Translations under genes and position numbers: made by a program
Shown here: piece after piece, positions 33,541 to 44,211 of the stretch
Numbering within the stretch: position 1 is the first letter of the stretch
How the letters are laid out: each line of letters begins with the position of its first letter
DNA from: Collybiopsis luxurians FD-317 M1
Taxonomy: Eukaryota; Basidiomycota; Agaricomycetes; Agaricales; Omphalotaceae
NCBI GenBank assembly: GCA_000827265.1
Contig: KN834809.1
Span: 1 to 48,078 of the forward strand
Direction of reading: 5' to 3'
DNA: 48,078 nt
The notes under the pieces: model-generated
What the model was told of the DNA's origin: nothing
The model's database searches: none
What the model saw: the letters and a program-made list of their open reading frames with translations, nothing else

Positions 33541-34331
33541 TTGATATAACTTTGTTTGACACTCAAGTCTGACTGTATTTATCAATTCACGAACAAGACA
33601 GTTAGCCAGGCTTCGCAAGCTGTTACCAATCATATGGTGTGTAATTAGTAGGCATCAAAAAATAATCCTGGTTGCTTTCAGTCGCGAGTTGCACTCCACC
33701 CTTCAGGTCATAGTAGGTCTGTCACGGAGTAGAGGGAACGTTGGATAATGAATGAATAGGTCCTGGGGAACTGTCTGTTGGAAATTTCAATGTGTTACAG
33801 ATTGAGCCCGATACCTTTATTTTTTTCTCAATGAATTCAAGTGTCCACTGATTAGACGCAGCTCAGTAAACATTTTTCAAAAACCGCTCTCCGATTCTTA
33901 ACTTTGACCATGGCACCTTACAATTTGCCGTGGCCCAACATCGGAAAAAAGTGTAAATTCCATTGCAAGACGCTCGACAAAAACGAAGGCAATGTTATCA
34001 ACAAGCACAACTGTTTTTTCAACAAGGTTCATTCATAGCTCTTACATGTATGCAAGGTTCAAGCTTACTAAGAGCTATCCTTATTCATAGATTGCACGAC
34101 AACACCTAGTGTTGAACAATAAAACTTTTTGGTCCTGGGATGAATCTCTGTTATTCCAAAGTGCAAATAATTGTACAATTGCATGGGGTGATAATCCATG
34201 AAGACTGGTATAAATGGGACAGATAATGTATGAATTAAGCTGGCAACGAGCGGAAGATAGTTAGAAGAAAACAAATATCAATGCAGCGAGTAATGACAGT
34301 GATATGGAATAAGGTATAAGGGAGAAGGAAA
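33541..34331. other. 3' flank of copy D, convergent intergenic segment
   Basis: Homologous to 18166-19330. No gene; contains AATAAAACTTTTTGGTCC-like polyadenylation-type sequence. It separates copy D from the convergent membrane-protein gene. Confidence 0.55.
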
Positions 34332-36000
34332 TTACACAGTTTCATGAATCGTTTGCAGTTCGTTATACTCGCCTATATCTACATCCTCATGCTCGACCGC
34401 AAGATGTGTCGTGACTGTCACCTAGAAGGCATAATGCTCTGTAAATTTCAGGCTGAAGCATACTCGATGAAAGAAAACATACCTCGATATTGGTAGTCGG
34501 AGGTTTCGCCTCTGGCTCGTCCCGAAAGAGGTTTGTGAATGATTGGAACATACTGACGACAGGAGGTCTTTCAGCAAGCCCGGGATTAGCGCTTATGCGA
34601 ACTTCCGACTGAGGGTATCTCGGTACAAACACGGGTGTTGCAAATGGATTGTCCGCCGGATTTATACCCGGCGATTCAGGATGAGAACGGGATGCTGTAT
34701 ATGGGGTGTGATGGCGGTGTGGGAAGTGCGGTATATGCGGAAAGTGAGGATGGGGAAAATGGGGAAGGTGGAAATGATGTCCCTGACGACCAGAAGCTTT
34801 GGTGGGTGGTGGAACTGTAAATGGCACGCGAGAACTTGTAGATGCGATGTTAGAGTTCTTGGTAGCAAACATATTTAGGTCTCTTGACACTTGACCATCC
34901 ACTATGCTTGAGATCCGGCTTCGACGACGGTTCCTGACACTTGTAGCCCAGTACAGAGCATAAGAATTCAATGTGACCTGTAAACGGGACACCAACGGGT
35001 CAGTTACATATGGCAAAGGTCATAGGAAAAAGCGTACATCAACAGCGCAGCTTCCCAAACAGATCCAGCCCAATTCGTGTCCTTTTAAACCAAAAAGAAC
35101 GCCAATATTTACCTGTCAAGCCGAGTTAGTTCGAGTCAACTGGTTTCAAATGGTTCGGATATACCGTAGAGGTACTGAGACCGACTAGCGAAGCCCTGGA
35201 AAGAATCAGCAAAACGAAGATGCTTCAAAAGATGAAAACTCACACGAAAGCCCTCCTCGCTACTCTCTTCACCTTCTGGTTTGGGTGCCCATTTTTCAAG
35301 ATAGGCCATAAAAACATCGAGGTAAGAAACACGTTGATATACCTATTCACAATGAGTTTAACCCGGAAAACTTTCATATCCCAGTCAAGTACGCACAGGT
35401 CATAGGTCAACAAAGGTATGGACGCAAGAGCCTTCAAACCAATAACGCATGTCTCGTCCCCAGATCTGAAGAGCGATATTCGACCTAGGCGAAATGAGAT
35501 CTCCGCATACACTGAAGACCGGGGCTGATTAGAAACAAATTACCTGCGATCAAGAGTCCGATAACGACCGCGTAAAGACTGACAGTGACGAAGCAGATGA
35601 TATCTACTGGAGATTTTAATCGACTCCGAGTTCGACCTTCAACTGGTGGTGCCCACACAATATGCACCCGTTCAACTGAAAGCACAAAGTAAGGTAAGTC
35701 CGCACTGGTCATTTACGCAAAGGTCGGCACGTACTGAGGTACAAGTACACGAGGAGTTTCGAGGTGGCGTAGAACGCGATACAAAGTAATATTGCAGCTG
35801 AACATACAGCATGATTAAACTGTAATCCAATCCCAAAAACAAGAATTCCACCTAGTGTAGACTGTCAGTAAACACTCTAGTCAATCGATAGATGAACGAG
35901 ACGCGTACTTGAGAATATAAACAGCCAAGAATCCAAAAGAACGAGTAGAAGACAAAGCCTAGGCCAGGGCGTATCGACTAGGTCAGACAAGCTGGATAAC
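34332..36000 (-). CDS. Multi-pass membrane protein, copy 2 (best preserved)
   Basis: Exons on the minus strand, N- to C-terminal: a helix GFVFYSFFWILGCLY (~35940), a segment around 35750, VERVHIVWAPPVEGRTRSRL, helix IICFVTVSLYAVVIGLLIAG, CVIGLKALASIPLLTYDL, intron, YINVFLTSMFLWPIL and KVKRVARRAFV, then VNIGVLFGLKGHELGWICLG and YALYWATS. The long cytosolic tail contains RRRSRISSIVDGQVSRDLNM and a His/Pro/Phe repeat (HFPHPHFPHIPHFPH). A last exon 34421-34332 encodes VEHEDVDIGEYNELQTIHET before TAA. At least five hydrophobic helices are visible. This resembles an uncharacterised, widespread basidiomycete membrane family with no known function. The N-terminal start is not fixed, and a TGA lies in the frame through ~35705. 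Convergent with array-gene copy D. Confidence 0.75.
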
Positions 36001-36030
36001 CGTTCCCTGGCCAGCCGCCGGGAAACACAG

Positions 36031-38565
36031 TGTGTTAAAATAGTCATCCCTGAAAAAGAAAAATATTCGCGGGTTTGAATCAATGCCCATCGATCTCCGA
36101 AGAAAAAGCGAACCAAAAAATGTAATCAGAGCGCTGAGGAGCTGCATGCCCACAGAAGAGAATCCTTGGGCCTGCATGACGGATGGGGGGAGGGGGGGGA
36201 GGAAGAGGAGGAGGAAGAGAGGGAGTTAAGATAAGGTTTGCGTCAGGACACAAAGAACTATGATATATACACAAAGGATTCAAACCTCATTTGGCCATAA
36301 TAGGGAACCTTGGAACGAATTAATTGAGAATATCGTCCTGTCAATATAAATGTCGGGATACTCGTATGTAACGCAGTTCGATTCGAGGCTGGTCAAGATG
36401 TATGTACGTACATCGATGGATCCACTGATTTTAGTCTTTGCGCCGCAAACAGATTTGCCACCGACAGCTGTACGACCCTGCTGGAACAAAGCCAGTTAGC
36501 GTTTCGTGCAGTTACAACATTCATATGATTATGTACTTTAGACTCTCGACGAGTACTTGCACCACAAATTATGCCCCACACGCCTTCAGAAATATTCCCT
36601 TTCTCCCGCATACCTTTGTCGCGATCATTTCGCAAAAAAAATCAAAGCAACTCGGGAACGGTTGCACGGTATAAATGAGGTTCTGGACAATAGGTACCTA
36701 CGACTTCCTCCATTAAACAGAATTTGAATATTATGTGCCTCGGTAGCAGTGTGAAGCAACCACGGCAATAAATCAGCAGCGAGCCAACTATCGAAGAAGC
36801 ATTTCCAATCCCTATATGATAGCATTAGGACCTTGTTCCTCCCAAAGCTGAAATTCCTGGAGCCCGCTGGAGCTCGAAGAAAAAAAGTTACTTTCGTCGA
36901 CACAAGTCTTGAATGGTACTTTCCAGCTAGGAAATTTCACGTCCAGCTTGAACAAGACGATGGTGATGGTGATGGTAGACATGTGTTGTGGCGTAATCTG
37001 CTTGACAGGTTAAAGTAAAAGAGGGCGCATCACGTCTTTCTGCAGCAGCCCTGGGAAACCCTGTTTTTGATTTAATAGACCCAATTACGGTGATTGCGTC
37101 GGCGTCGGGACTCGCGTCAATGGAGGTAACCGGTCCTTGTAATTTGTAGGCATAGCATTGTAGAATTGTACGCAAGAGATAAGAATCTCTCGAGGCTGAA
37201 GAGGACAGTCACCCCCAAACGACACAAAAGACGTGTCAAACTCCGTTCACCGATGCGATGCGATGCAATCGCCTTCCGGTCGAGCTCCAGGACCACGTAC
37301 AAGAAATTAAAATTAGAAAAAAAATTGTTTTTTCCTCAAGGATGTTCCTGCATAGTACCAACCCTCTGATCTTCTGCAGCCTGCAGCTTCAGCACTAGCC
37401 TCAATACGGTTTGAACCATGTTAGACGCTCCGAGTCTCGATCGATATTTGGATGGCTGGAATGCAACCTCGAGGCACCGGAACGAAACGTACGTCTTACA
37501 TCCTGGCAATTGAGCATGGAGCTTTTGAGCATCGTCAGTACATACGTCAGTAGACCCAGAGTTCACTTTATGAAGCAATTAGCATTAAGCAAATAAGCAG
37601 GTGGCGCAAAGATGGGTCGGAGCGTACATGATTTGATTAAATCGCATATAGCGTTTTGTTTTTGTTTGGAGTTTTTTGCCTTCTTTTCTTTCGACGAGAT
37701 CCAGATGATGCTCGGAATCTAATCAGAAAATAAAACTTGATATCTTGCTTTGGAACAAGGGAGGGCCGAATAAGAAGTGTTACTGACAGAAGGATTGCAA
37801 AGACGACTCAGTCTAGAACCTAGCTTAACTTACATAAGAAATGATCTCCGATAGAGAAAAATCGTGTTCGGAATCGGAAATAATTTTTTCGCAATTACTG
37901 CTGGCGCCTGTTTGAGGAGGCTGGTGGACAAGAATGAGGATTGATGCATGCCGATCGGGCAAGGGGAAGTGCCGAGGGAGACAGGACGAGACGACTCCAC
38001 CTCCGGACTTGCAGTAACTAATTCGGGCAGTTGAATCGAAAAACCGTCCAAGTCAAAGATAGCAAGCTCCCGCTCGCAGCAAATCCTTGGAAGACGATCT
38101 CCTACGCCAGATCAGGTTTGTGTGAGCGATTATTTCTCTGTAGCCAGTGAGGTTCTGACGCCTGAAGCAGATTTACCGCACGGATACAGTAAGTCTGGAC
38201 GACGCATCGACTTCGAAATGGCGGCTAGGTATCCAGATCTCGAGTGTAGCATTTCAGTCAGCAAACCCGAAAAAAAAAGGATTATCAAAGACGTAGGGGC
38301 ACCGAATATAACATAGAGTATAACGGTTCACCTATGTAGATTAGCGTATTTACATTGAAAGTGTGCGCGAGTGTGTGAGTGTGTATACATTCCATCCCTA
38401 GGAAGAGAATGACAATTCTACATGAAATCGTCCGGTTGATTTCCAAAATCATCCAATGCTTCATCATATACTCCAGTATCCACCCTATAACACCGGAATA
38501 TCAATCAGTCCAGTTCAATCATGAAAAGAGGAGCAAGAAAAAAAAGAGAAAAAGAGAATCTCGAC
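36031..38565. other. Unique region with possible decayed minus-strand gene
   Basis: Outside the duplication. A purine-rich G/A tract lies at 36183-36224. Between ~37580 and 36390 on the minus strand several fragments look exonic and lie in the same order and strand: DDAQKLHAQLPGCKTYVSF, FFDSWLAADLLPWLLHTATE, NIQILFNGGSR before a GTAGGT donor near 36700, and NISEGVWGIICGASTRRESK near 36580. I do not recognise the family and could not build a continuous model. A further plus-strand open frame at 38122-38313 (YFSVASEVLTPEADLPHGYS) is unsupported. The rest shows nothing clear. Confidence 0.3.
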
Positions 38566-39494
38566 TCACTTGCTCGCCACCTTCGCAGACCCAAGCGTCG
38601 GCTTCGCAGCCTTCTTCTTCTTCCCACTAGCTTTATCCCTCTGCTCCTTCTGCTTCTCATTCGCCAACGTCGTCAACCCGCTCGCGGCCTTGCGCACCTC
38701 GACGTCCTTGAGTGGTCCAGCTAGCTCCCGCACGTGGTGCTCGACGAACGTAGGGTAGAGAGGTTTAGATTGATGTCTTTTGATGATGAGTTCGGTGATC
38801 ATGGTTGAGAGTTTGATAAAGTCGTCCTTTGTACGTGGTTGGAAGGAGATGAGTGCGTCTAGGTCTTTTGCTGTATAGGTATATCAGATAGAGGGGGATT
38901 TTTTTGTTGAAGGAATGATCAGTCAATCAGAACCTATACGTTAGGAGGAAGGGGGGATGGGGGAGGAGGGGAGTGTCCACTAACCTCCAATCGCAGCAGC
39001 CCCAAAAAGTTCCGTCGCATTATTGAGGTCCGCATCTAGCTCCTTCTCCTTGGCCAGTCTAGCCTTCTCCCTAGGATCCAAAACCGCGTCTGAATCATAC
39101 GGATCGTCTTCGTCTCTCTTTTTAGCCTTCATCGCTTCTTTTTCTGCCAGCTTGGCCTTTAAGGTGCCCTTTTTCTTTGGGGGTGCCGCTGCGGCGGAGG
39201 GGGCGGGTTTGGGAGATTCGTCTTCCGATGAGGAGGCCTCCCAGTCGCTCTGAAGGTGATTTGATCAGTGGAGTTAGTTGGATTAGGTGGATGAGGGGAT
39301 AAGGGAAAAAATGAGGCGTACGGCTGGACCACCATCATCTTCATCTTCGCCTTCCCATTTTCCTTTAGCTTTGGCTGGAGCTACTTTGGGTGGTGGGCTA
39401 GTAACCTTGTCGTCGTCGGAATCGTCTATATGGATCATCAATCGATTAGAAGATCTTGAGGCAATGGCAGAGAGCACATACCCCAGTCAGACAT
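38566..39494 (-). CDS. HCR1: Translation initiation factor eIF3 subunit j
   Basis: Four exons: 39494-39482, 39425-39322, 39249-38985 and 38870-38566. They total 687 nt (228 aa) and are in frame. The protein begins MSDWD with an acidic stretch, has a second SDWEASSSEDE acidic block, a Lys-rich helix (KLAEKEAMKAKK), DPREKARLAKEKELDADL, NNATELFGAA, the conserved DFIKLSTMITELI helix and HHVRELAGPL, and a Lys-rich tail. This is the eIF3j/Hcr1 layout: acidic N-terminus, central coiled dimerising helices, basic C-terminus. The family binds the 40S decoding centre, helps start-site selection and in yeast also 20S pre-rRNA processing. Length is close to the family norm. Its start codon lies 85 bp from the divergent COQ9 gene, so the two share a short bidirectional promoter. 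Confidence 0.93.
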
Positions 39495-39579
39495 TTTGAA
39501 TGAGATGAAGGTGTCGGATAGAAAGGCGTTGCGTGGCGTTGAGCGCTTATTTTTTTTCTGTGACATTCCCTTCATCATC
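39495..39579. promoter_or_regulatory. Bidirectional promoter region between eIF3j and COQ9
   Basis: Only 85 bp separate the two divergent start codons. A T-rich stretch (TTATTTTTTTTCTGTG, ~39547-39562) precedes the COQ9 ATG. No TATA box is obvious. Confidence 0.5.
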
Positions 39580-40382
39580 ATGTCCAGATCACAACTATTG
39601 AAGATAGCCAGTACTTCCCTCGTTAAGACTCATGGATTCACTAGAGAGGCTCTGGCACGCTCTGTATTGGATTTACCCCCGGAAAAAGCACATTCGGAAC
39701 CGCTGTCTGACACTGCCGTGTCGTCGTTATTCGGGCACGGAGATGCAGCTAGGAAAACGTTGATTCAAGCTTGGTTGGATGAGGGGTTATCTCAGATGGG
39801 CTCTGCGAGGACTGCGGGGTTAACCGGTGTATTGCATGCGAGGTTGGATTATAATAAACCTGTGCTGCAACTGCTTCCAGAGGTGAGTGCATATGATTTC
39901 AACGTCCATGGGAGTCTTGATATATGATTTTTTTTAGGCATTCGCTCTGCTTGCATCACCAGAACGCGGGTTACCGCCTCTTGATCCTCGGCCTGCGCTG
40001 AGTCATGCTGCGAGGGTAGCTGACGAGGCTTCGTATTTATCGGGAGATACTTCTGTGCAGGTATGTTTTCTTTTATCTTATTTGCCGAGGTGCTTTTCAA
40101 CCCGCCACTTTAGCTCGCTTGGTACACCCATAGAGCATCTATAGCCGCGGTATATTCAGCAGCAGGTACACCATTTCTCCGTTATTCGAATCACTCGTTC
40201 TACCCTCACACTCTCTTCTAGAGCTTCACCAACTAACATCACCCGAAACCGCACATGCGTTCCTTGATTCCTTATTGGCCGGATCTGCCGCACTAAAGGG
40301 TACACTAGACGAAGTCCAGGTCTTCTCCAGTTACGTTTTCAAGAGTTGGAAAGGGATATTGAAGAGCAAAGGGATATTATAG
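39580..40382 (+). CDS. COQ9: Ubiquinone biosynthesis protein COQ9
   Basis: Four exons: 39580-39882, 39938-40060, 40114-40165 and 40222-40382. They total 639 nt (212 aa) and are in frame. The N-terminus (MSRSQLLKIASTSLVKTHGF) overlaps a short mitochondrial-targeting-like stretch. Further on are the TetR-like helix FTREALARSVLDLP, KTLIQAWLDEGLSQM, the lipid-site region SYLSGDTSVQLAWYTHRASI and AAVYSAAELHQLTSPE, and a C-terminus FKSWKGILKSKGIL. COQ9 is a peripheral protein of the mitochondrial inner membrane that binds isoprenoid lipids and presents coenzyme Q precursors to COQ7. The protein is at the short end for the family, as is usual in basidiomycetes. All donors and acceptors are canonical and no lesion is seen. 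Confidence 0.92.
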
Positions 40383-40593
40383 CTGGTGTGTTCTTAATTT
40401 TCGAGACGCGAATGACGCGTTTCGTACGCGATCTGAATTAATATCTAGAGCATTGGGTCTAGCTCTATCTCGCGTCGATGGACTATAAACCGTGTATTAT
40501 ATTTCGTTGTTAATTTATCTTACATTTCAGCGCCAGCTTCGGGACTTGCTCTGGACTCGGCCCGAACATCGGCGCGGCTCATTTCTCGAGTAT

Positions 40594-40637
40594 CACGTGA
40601 AAATGACGTCAACGAATGAACCAGAGCGTTCTATTGG
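40594..40637 (+). promoter_or_regulatory. E-box, CRE palindrome and inverted CCAAT upstream of the DnaJ gene
   Basis: CACGTG at 40594-40599, TGACGTCA at 40604-40611 and ATTGG (inverted CCAAT) at 40633-40637 lie within 44 bp, about 230-270 bp before the DnaJ ATG. These are perfect consensus sites for bHLH, bZIP/ATF-CREB and CCAAT-binding factors, respectively. Being between COQ9's 3' end and the DnaJ start, they most likely act on the latter. Function is inferred from the motifs. Confidence 0.6.
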
Positions 40638-40862
40638 TTTCCACATCGTTCCTTCACTCCTTCTTGTTGTCATAAATAGCATATTCATTCTCCGCATACC
40701 ATTCTTCCTCTTCAGACTCAACTTTATCGCATTCGCGTTTCCATCTCTCTAGATACCCTCCGAATTCTCATTTACCAATCCAAAACTTACACCTTTACTC
40801 GAGACATTCAACTACCTCGAAACTACTCTACTCGTTACGAGTGAAACCAGACTTTTGACAAT

Positions 40863-42227
40863 ATGGGTACCGACTACTACAAGTTATTAGGCATTAGCAA
40901 GAGTGCCGATGAAGCTGAAATCAAAAAGGCTTATAAGAAAATGGTAGGTATATTGGCTGCCCTGCTAGGTCGGCCTACTTGCTGTTTACCTGCTGTTTAC
41001 TAACTAGTTTCTACTTGACAGGCATTAAAATGGCATCCGGATAGAAATAATGGTTCAGAGGAAGCCTCGAAGAAGTTCAAAGAGGTGTGTTTTTACTCTA
41101 CCTCACCGCACACGAATACGTAACTCATGTTCTCGTTATCTCTCTCCTCCTAGATATCGGAAGCCTTCGAAGTCCTTTCTGATAAGAATAAACGAGCCGT
41201 ATACGACCAGTTCGGCGAGGAGGGTCTCAAAGGTGGAGGAGGCCCACCTCCCGGCGCAGGCGCAGGTCCAAGCGGATTCTCCGGATTCAGTGGGTTCCCT
41301 GGCTCTGGCGGTTCGACTTTCACGTTCACTTCCGGAGGTCCCGGAGGAGCGTCGTTCAGTTCATTTGGTGGACCAGGAGGAGGCGGCGGCTTCAATCCGA
41401 CGGATCCTAACAAGATATTCGAGTAAGTACTTACACGTTATTGACGTATGTGTGTTAATATCAAGTCGCTAACCATCTTTCTCTACGTCCACAGATCAAT
41501 ATTCGGGAACGGTTTTGGTGGATTTTCCGGAATGGGTGGAATGGGTGGTGGACGATCAGGCATGCGCTCGCAGATGTTCGATGACGACGACGATATGGAC
41601 GGATCCTTCTTCACTCACAACATGCCGGGAGGCATGCCCCGTTCATCCCGTCCCCGATCCTCCCGTGCCAACTCGTCTTCATCACCAAACGAAATCACCC
41701 GCCCGCTCAAAGTGTCTTTAGAAGACCTTTACAACGGAGCCGTCAAGCACCTCAAAGTCGGCCGGAGACTACTAAACGGGTCAACGGAAGACAAGGTACT
41801 AGACATCCAGATCCACCCGGGTTGGAAATCCGGTACCAAGATCCGGTTTGCAAGGGCCGGGAACGAACAGCCTAGTGGGGAAGCGCAGGATTTGGTGTTT
41901 GTGGTGGAGGAGAAGCCGCACGAGACGTTTAAGAGGGAAGGGAATGATCTTGTGTGTCATGTGCCGCTTTCGCTGGTGGAGGCGTTGACGCACGAGAGTG
42001 GGCTGAAGAAGATGGTGGAGGTTTTGGATGGGAGGAAGATTCAGGTAAACGTGCCCGCGGGGGTGGTGAAGCCTGGGCAGGAGACGACGGTGCAGGGCGA
42101 AGGGATGCCGATTAGGAAGGATGGTGCGGTAAAGAAGAAGGGAGATTTGGTTATTAAATGGAATGTTGTGTTCCCGGATCGGCTAACGTCTTCGCAGAAG
42201 GAGGGGTTGAAGAAGGTGCTTGGGTGA
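40863..42227 (+). CDS. SIS1: Class-B DnaJ/Hsp40 co-chaperone (Sis1/DNAJB1 type)
   Basis: Four exons: 40863-40943, 41022-41084, 41154-41422 and 41495-42227. They total 1146 nt (381 aa) and are in frame. The J-domain is at the N-terminus ([27 protein letters not shown] contains the HPD motif that stimulates Hsp70 ATPase). A Gly/Phe/Pro-rich linker follows ([13 protein letters not shown]; later [15 protein letters not shown]), then an acidic patch (FDDDDDMDG) and two C-terminal beta-barrel domains ([46 protein letters not shown]-like [12 protein letters not shown]). There is no Cys-rich zinc domain, so it is class B, not Ydj1 type. The C-terminus lacks the EEVD-like tail, as expected for the co-chaperone. 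Expected role: cytosolic and nuclear Hsp70 partner. Confidence 0.95.
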
Positions 42228-42479
42228 GCGTGGTGTAGAGTAGGAAGGACGCAAGCGGTTTATTTCCTTTGTTGTATAATTGTAACAAGTACAGTACTTA
42301 TAGCCATCATCGTATTTTTATTATATCTTTCTTTTTCTGTCTCTCAATTGTACATAGAGTAATGCATGCATGTTTTTACATACTTTGGAAACGTGCGGGA
42401 GGTACGATGCTCAGGAATAGATTTATATAGGGGAATCATACAGCGTGTATTCTACTTAATTCTCGAGCTGCTAGTTGCT
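42228..42479. other. 3' intergenic of DnaJ and convergent gene
   Basis: 252 bp between converging genes. T-rich with TTTATTATATC-like signals; no gene. Confidence 0.5.
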
Positions 42480-43244
42480 CTATTCGAAGAGAGTATGATA
42501 CTGGTTCATATGTGCACTGCACGTGCAATTTGTTAGAATGGGGTTCGAGTTCACTAAGACTCAGAAAGAGAGAAAAGGTACGTACACATGTCCTTTCGCC
42601 GTCTCCTTTTGAACAATGGCTCTAAGGTATTTCGGACATATACCTTCGATGCGTTCGGATACTTTGGTTCCTTTTCTGATCTTGGTCCCAGTCTCATGGC
42701 TCCCAACATCATCCCCACCCCCACCATTACCTTCAACGTCAACATCAGCCTCCTCAAACACCCTCAACTTCCAAACCTGGACCCCCGAGTTCGACCACGT
42801 CTCGTACAGCGCTACACGCGCCGCTTCGTCCCATGTTAAAGTTCCGGTGAGCACGACGTTGGTTTTGAAGAGGCCAAAGACGAGGGGCACAGTTTCGGTC
42901 ATGGTGAAGGGTTGGCGGGGGAGTGTGCATCGGTGGGCGTCCGCTTGAGTTTCCTTTGTTTCCGCTTCCCCTGTTGCTGCTGCTGCTGCTGCCGGTACGG
43001 TTCTAACATGAACATCCTGTAACGACTCTTCCTCCCCAATCCCAACTTCATCAGCGTCGAACAGTTCAAACTTTGTGCATAGCGAGGATAACCGACAGAC
43101 GCGTTCGTGGCCTTGGGTGGTTCCTAGGATGGGAAAGACGGCGGATATGGGGTGGTGGAGGGTGACGGAGTGGGTATGGGAGAAGTTGGGGGTGAAGCCA
43201 AAGTGCTGTTCGGAGTCTGAGGGCGAGGACGTGGGGGTGGACAT
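42480..43244 (-). CDS. Conserved fungal protein of unknown function (START-like fold suspected)
   Basis: Two exons, 43244-42586 and 42516-42480, total 696 nt (231 aa) and are in frame. The second exon is tiny, encoding HMNQYHTLFE. Features in order: FGFTPNFSHTHSVTLHHPIS, then VFPILGTTQGHERVCRLSSL, a low-complexity acidic/Ala region (AAAAAATGEAETKE), LPRQPFTMTETVPLVFGLFK, LTGTLTWDEAARVALYETWS and ERIEGICPKYLRAIVQKETA. The pattern 'hydrophobic strand with a polar ligand-site arm - TGTLTWD - ERIEG.CP..L..IVQ..T..GH' is what SRPBCC/START-like lipid-binding folds look like, but no specific family is recognised. Donor GTACGT and acceptor GTGCAG are canonical. Confidence 0.75.
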
Positions 43245-44211
43245 GGACGTGGACGTGGACGTGGATGTGAATCAAGTGTTGTTAGGGGCTGCGATGCGAT
43301 TGACATGACATCATTTATAAAGTTACATATTGTCGACACTCTTTCAGCTGTACAGCTGCAGAACCAAACACGAGTGAAAATTTACATGAATCCATACCAA
43401 TGAAGAAAAAGTTGCTCGGACAGCACAGACTACCAACAGGATGGGTTAGACTAAGTATGTGGTATGTAGTGATAAAACATAAATATATAAATCACCATTT
43501 ACCAACTGACAGTCGGACCAGGCTTCAAATTTGCTTGCAAAAGTGTTCGCTCCGTTCCAGGGTCCCACTTGAACTATGCCTTTCCCGCTGAGACCCCCCT
43601 AGGGTCTGATTTATATGGAAAGACTCAATTACTGACAAGCTATCCACATTGACCAAAATGAATACTGCAATAGGATAGCATGCCTGCCAAATATACTCTT
43701 GAAAATCAGCTGAGCTTGGAGAGAAGAGTTAAAACTCACAGAAGCTATAGTGAATATACCAGAAACAATCTGTTGGATCCGATGCATAGTGTGCTTAGTG
43801 GTCATGTGGGTGCATATGGATACGTGGTGTCCTGTAGCATCCGGGTATAGGATATGGATGTAGGTATACAATTTAGCTTCCGTGCGGGTATCTATGCATA
43901 GCTGTTTCACAGCTTATTTATGTTTTCTTCTTCCTAATTCTTTAGCCCCCTTAGCTATATAGCTCAACAGAAAATACTTGGCCCTCAGAACTTCTCTGTC
44001 ATTCTGAGGGTACATGTCTATATTCATTTTACTATATTCTTTTACTTACTTACTGTTACCTGTAGTTGCGTGTACTTACATAGGAACTTAGGTAACAGAG
44101 AGAACTTCTCTGTTGTTCTGAGGTTGTGTGTACTTACATAGGAACTTAGTTTGTCAGATTCACAGTCAGAACAGTGTTTGTCCTAGACTGACACATTAAT
44201 AACCTTGAAAA
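43245..44211. other. Intergenic, probable 5' part of the copia-type element
   Basis: No gene up to 44211. A palindrome AGACCCCCCTAGGGTCT lies at ~43590. Two 22-bp direct repeats (GTGTACTTACATAGGAACTT and two more bases, 44070-44091 and 44128-44149) with a shared AGAACTTCTCTGT-like motif (also near 43986) precede the gag start and probably belong to the leader or LTR end. I could not define LTR ends. Confidence 0.4.

Larger units (their letters stand above)
21064..36030 (+). repeat. Segmental duplication, unit 2 (~15 kb)
   Basis: Direct repeat of unit 1. It is longer because it also holds gene copy D, a transposase fragment, a MITE-like element and a solo LTR between copy C and the membrane gene. 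It preserves the empty MULE target site at ~21240-21250 and the better-preserved copy of the membrane-protein gene. Unit 1 ends about 140 bp before it starts, so the two are almost abutting. Confidence 0.85.

Noticed and set aside
36183..36224. G-rich tract as a G-quadruplex regulatory element
   Set aside because: It is a simple purine-rich low-complexity run at the edge of the duplication; nothing in the neighbourhood supports a function.
41150..41413. Pro/Gly-rich minus-strand open frame
   Set aside because: Antisense shadow of the Gly/Phe-rich linker of the DnaJ gene.
43066..43339. His/Val- and Pro/Arg-rich minus-strand frames near 43.1-43.3 kb
   Set aside because: Alternative frames over the 5' end of the 42480-43244 gene, caused by GTGGAC-type low-complexity repeats.
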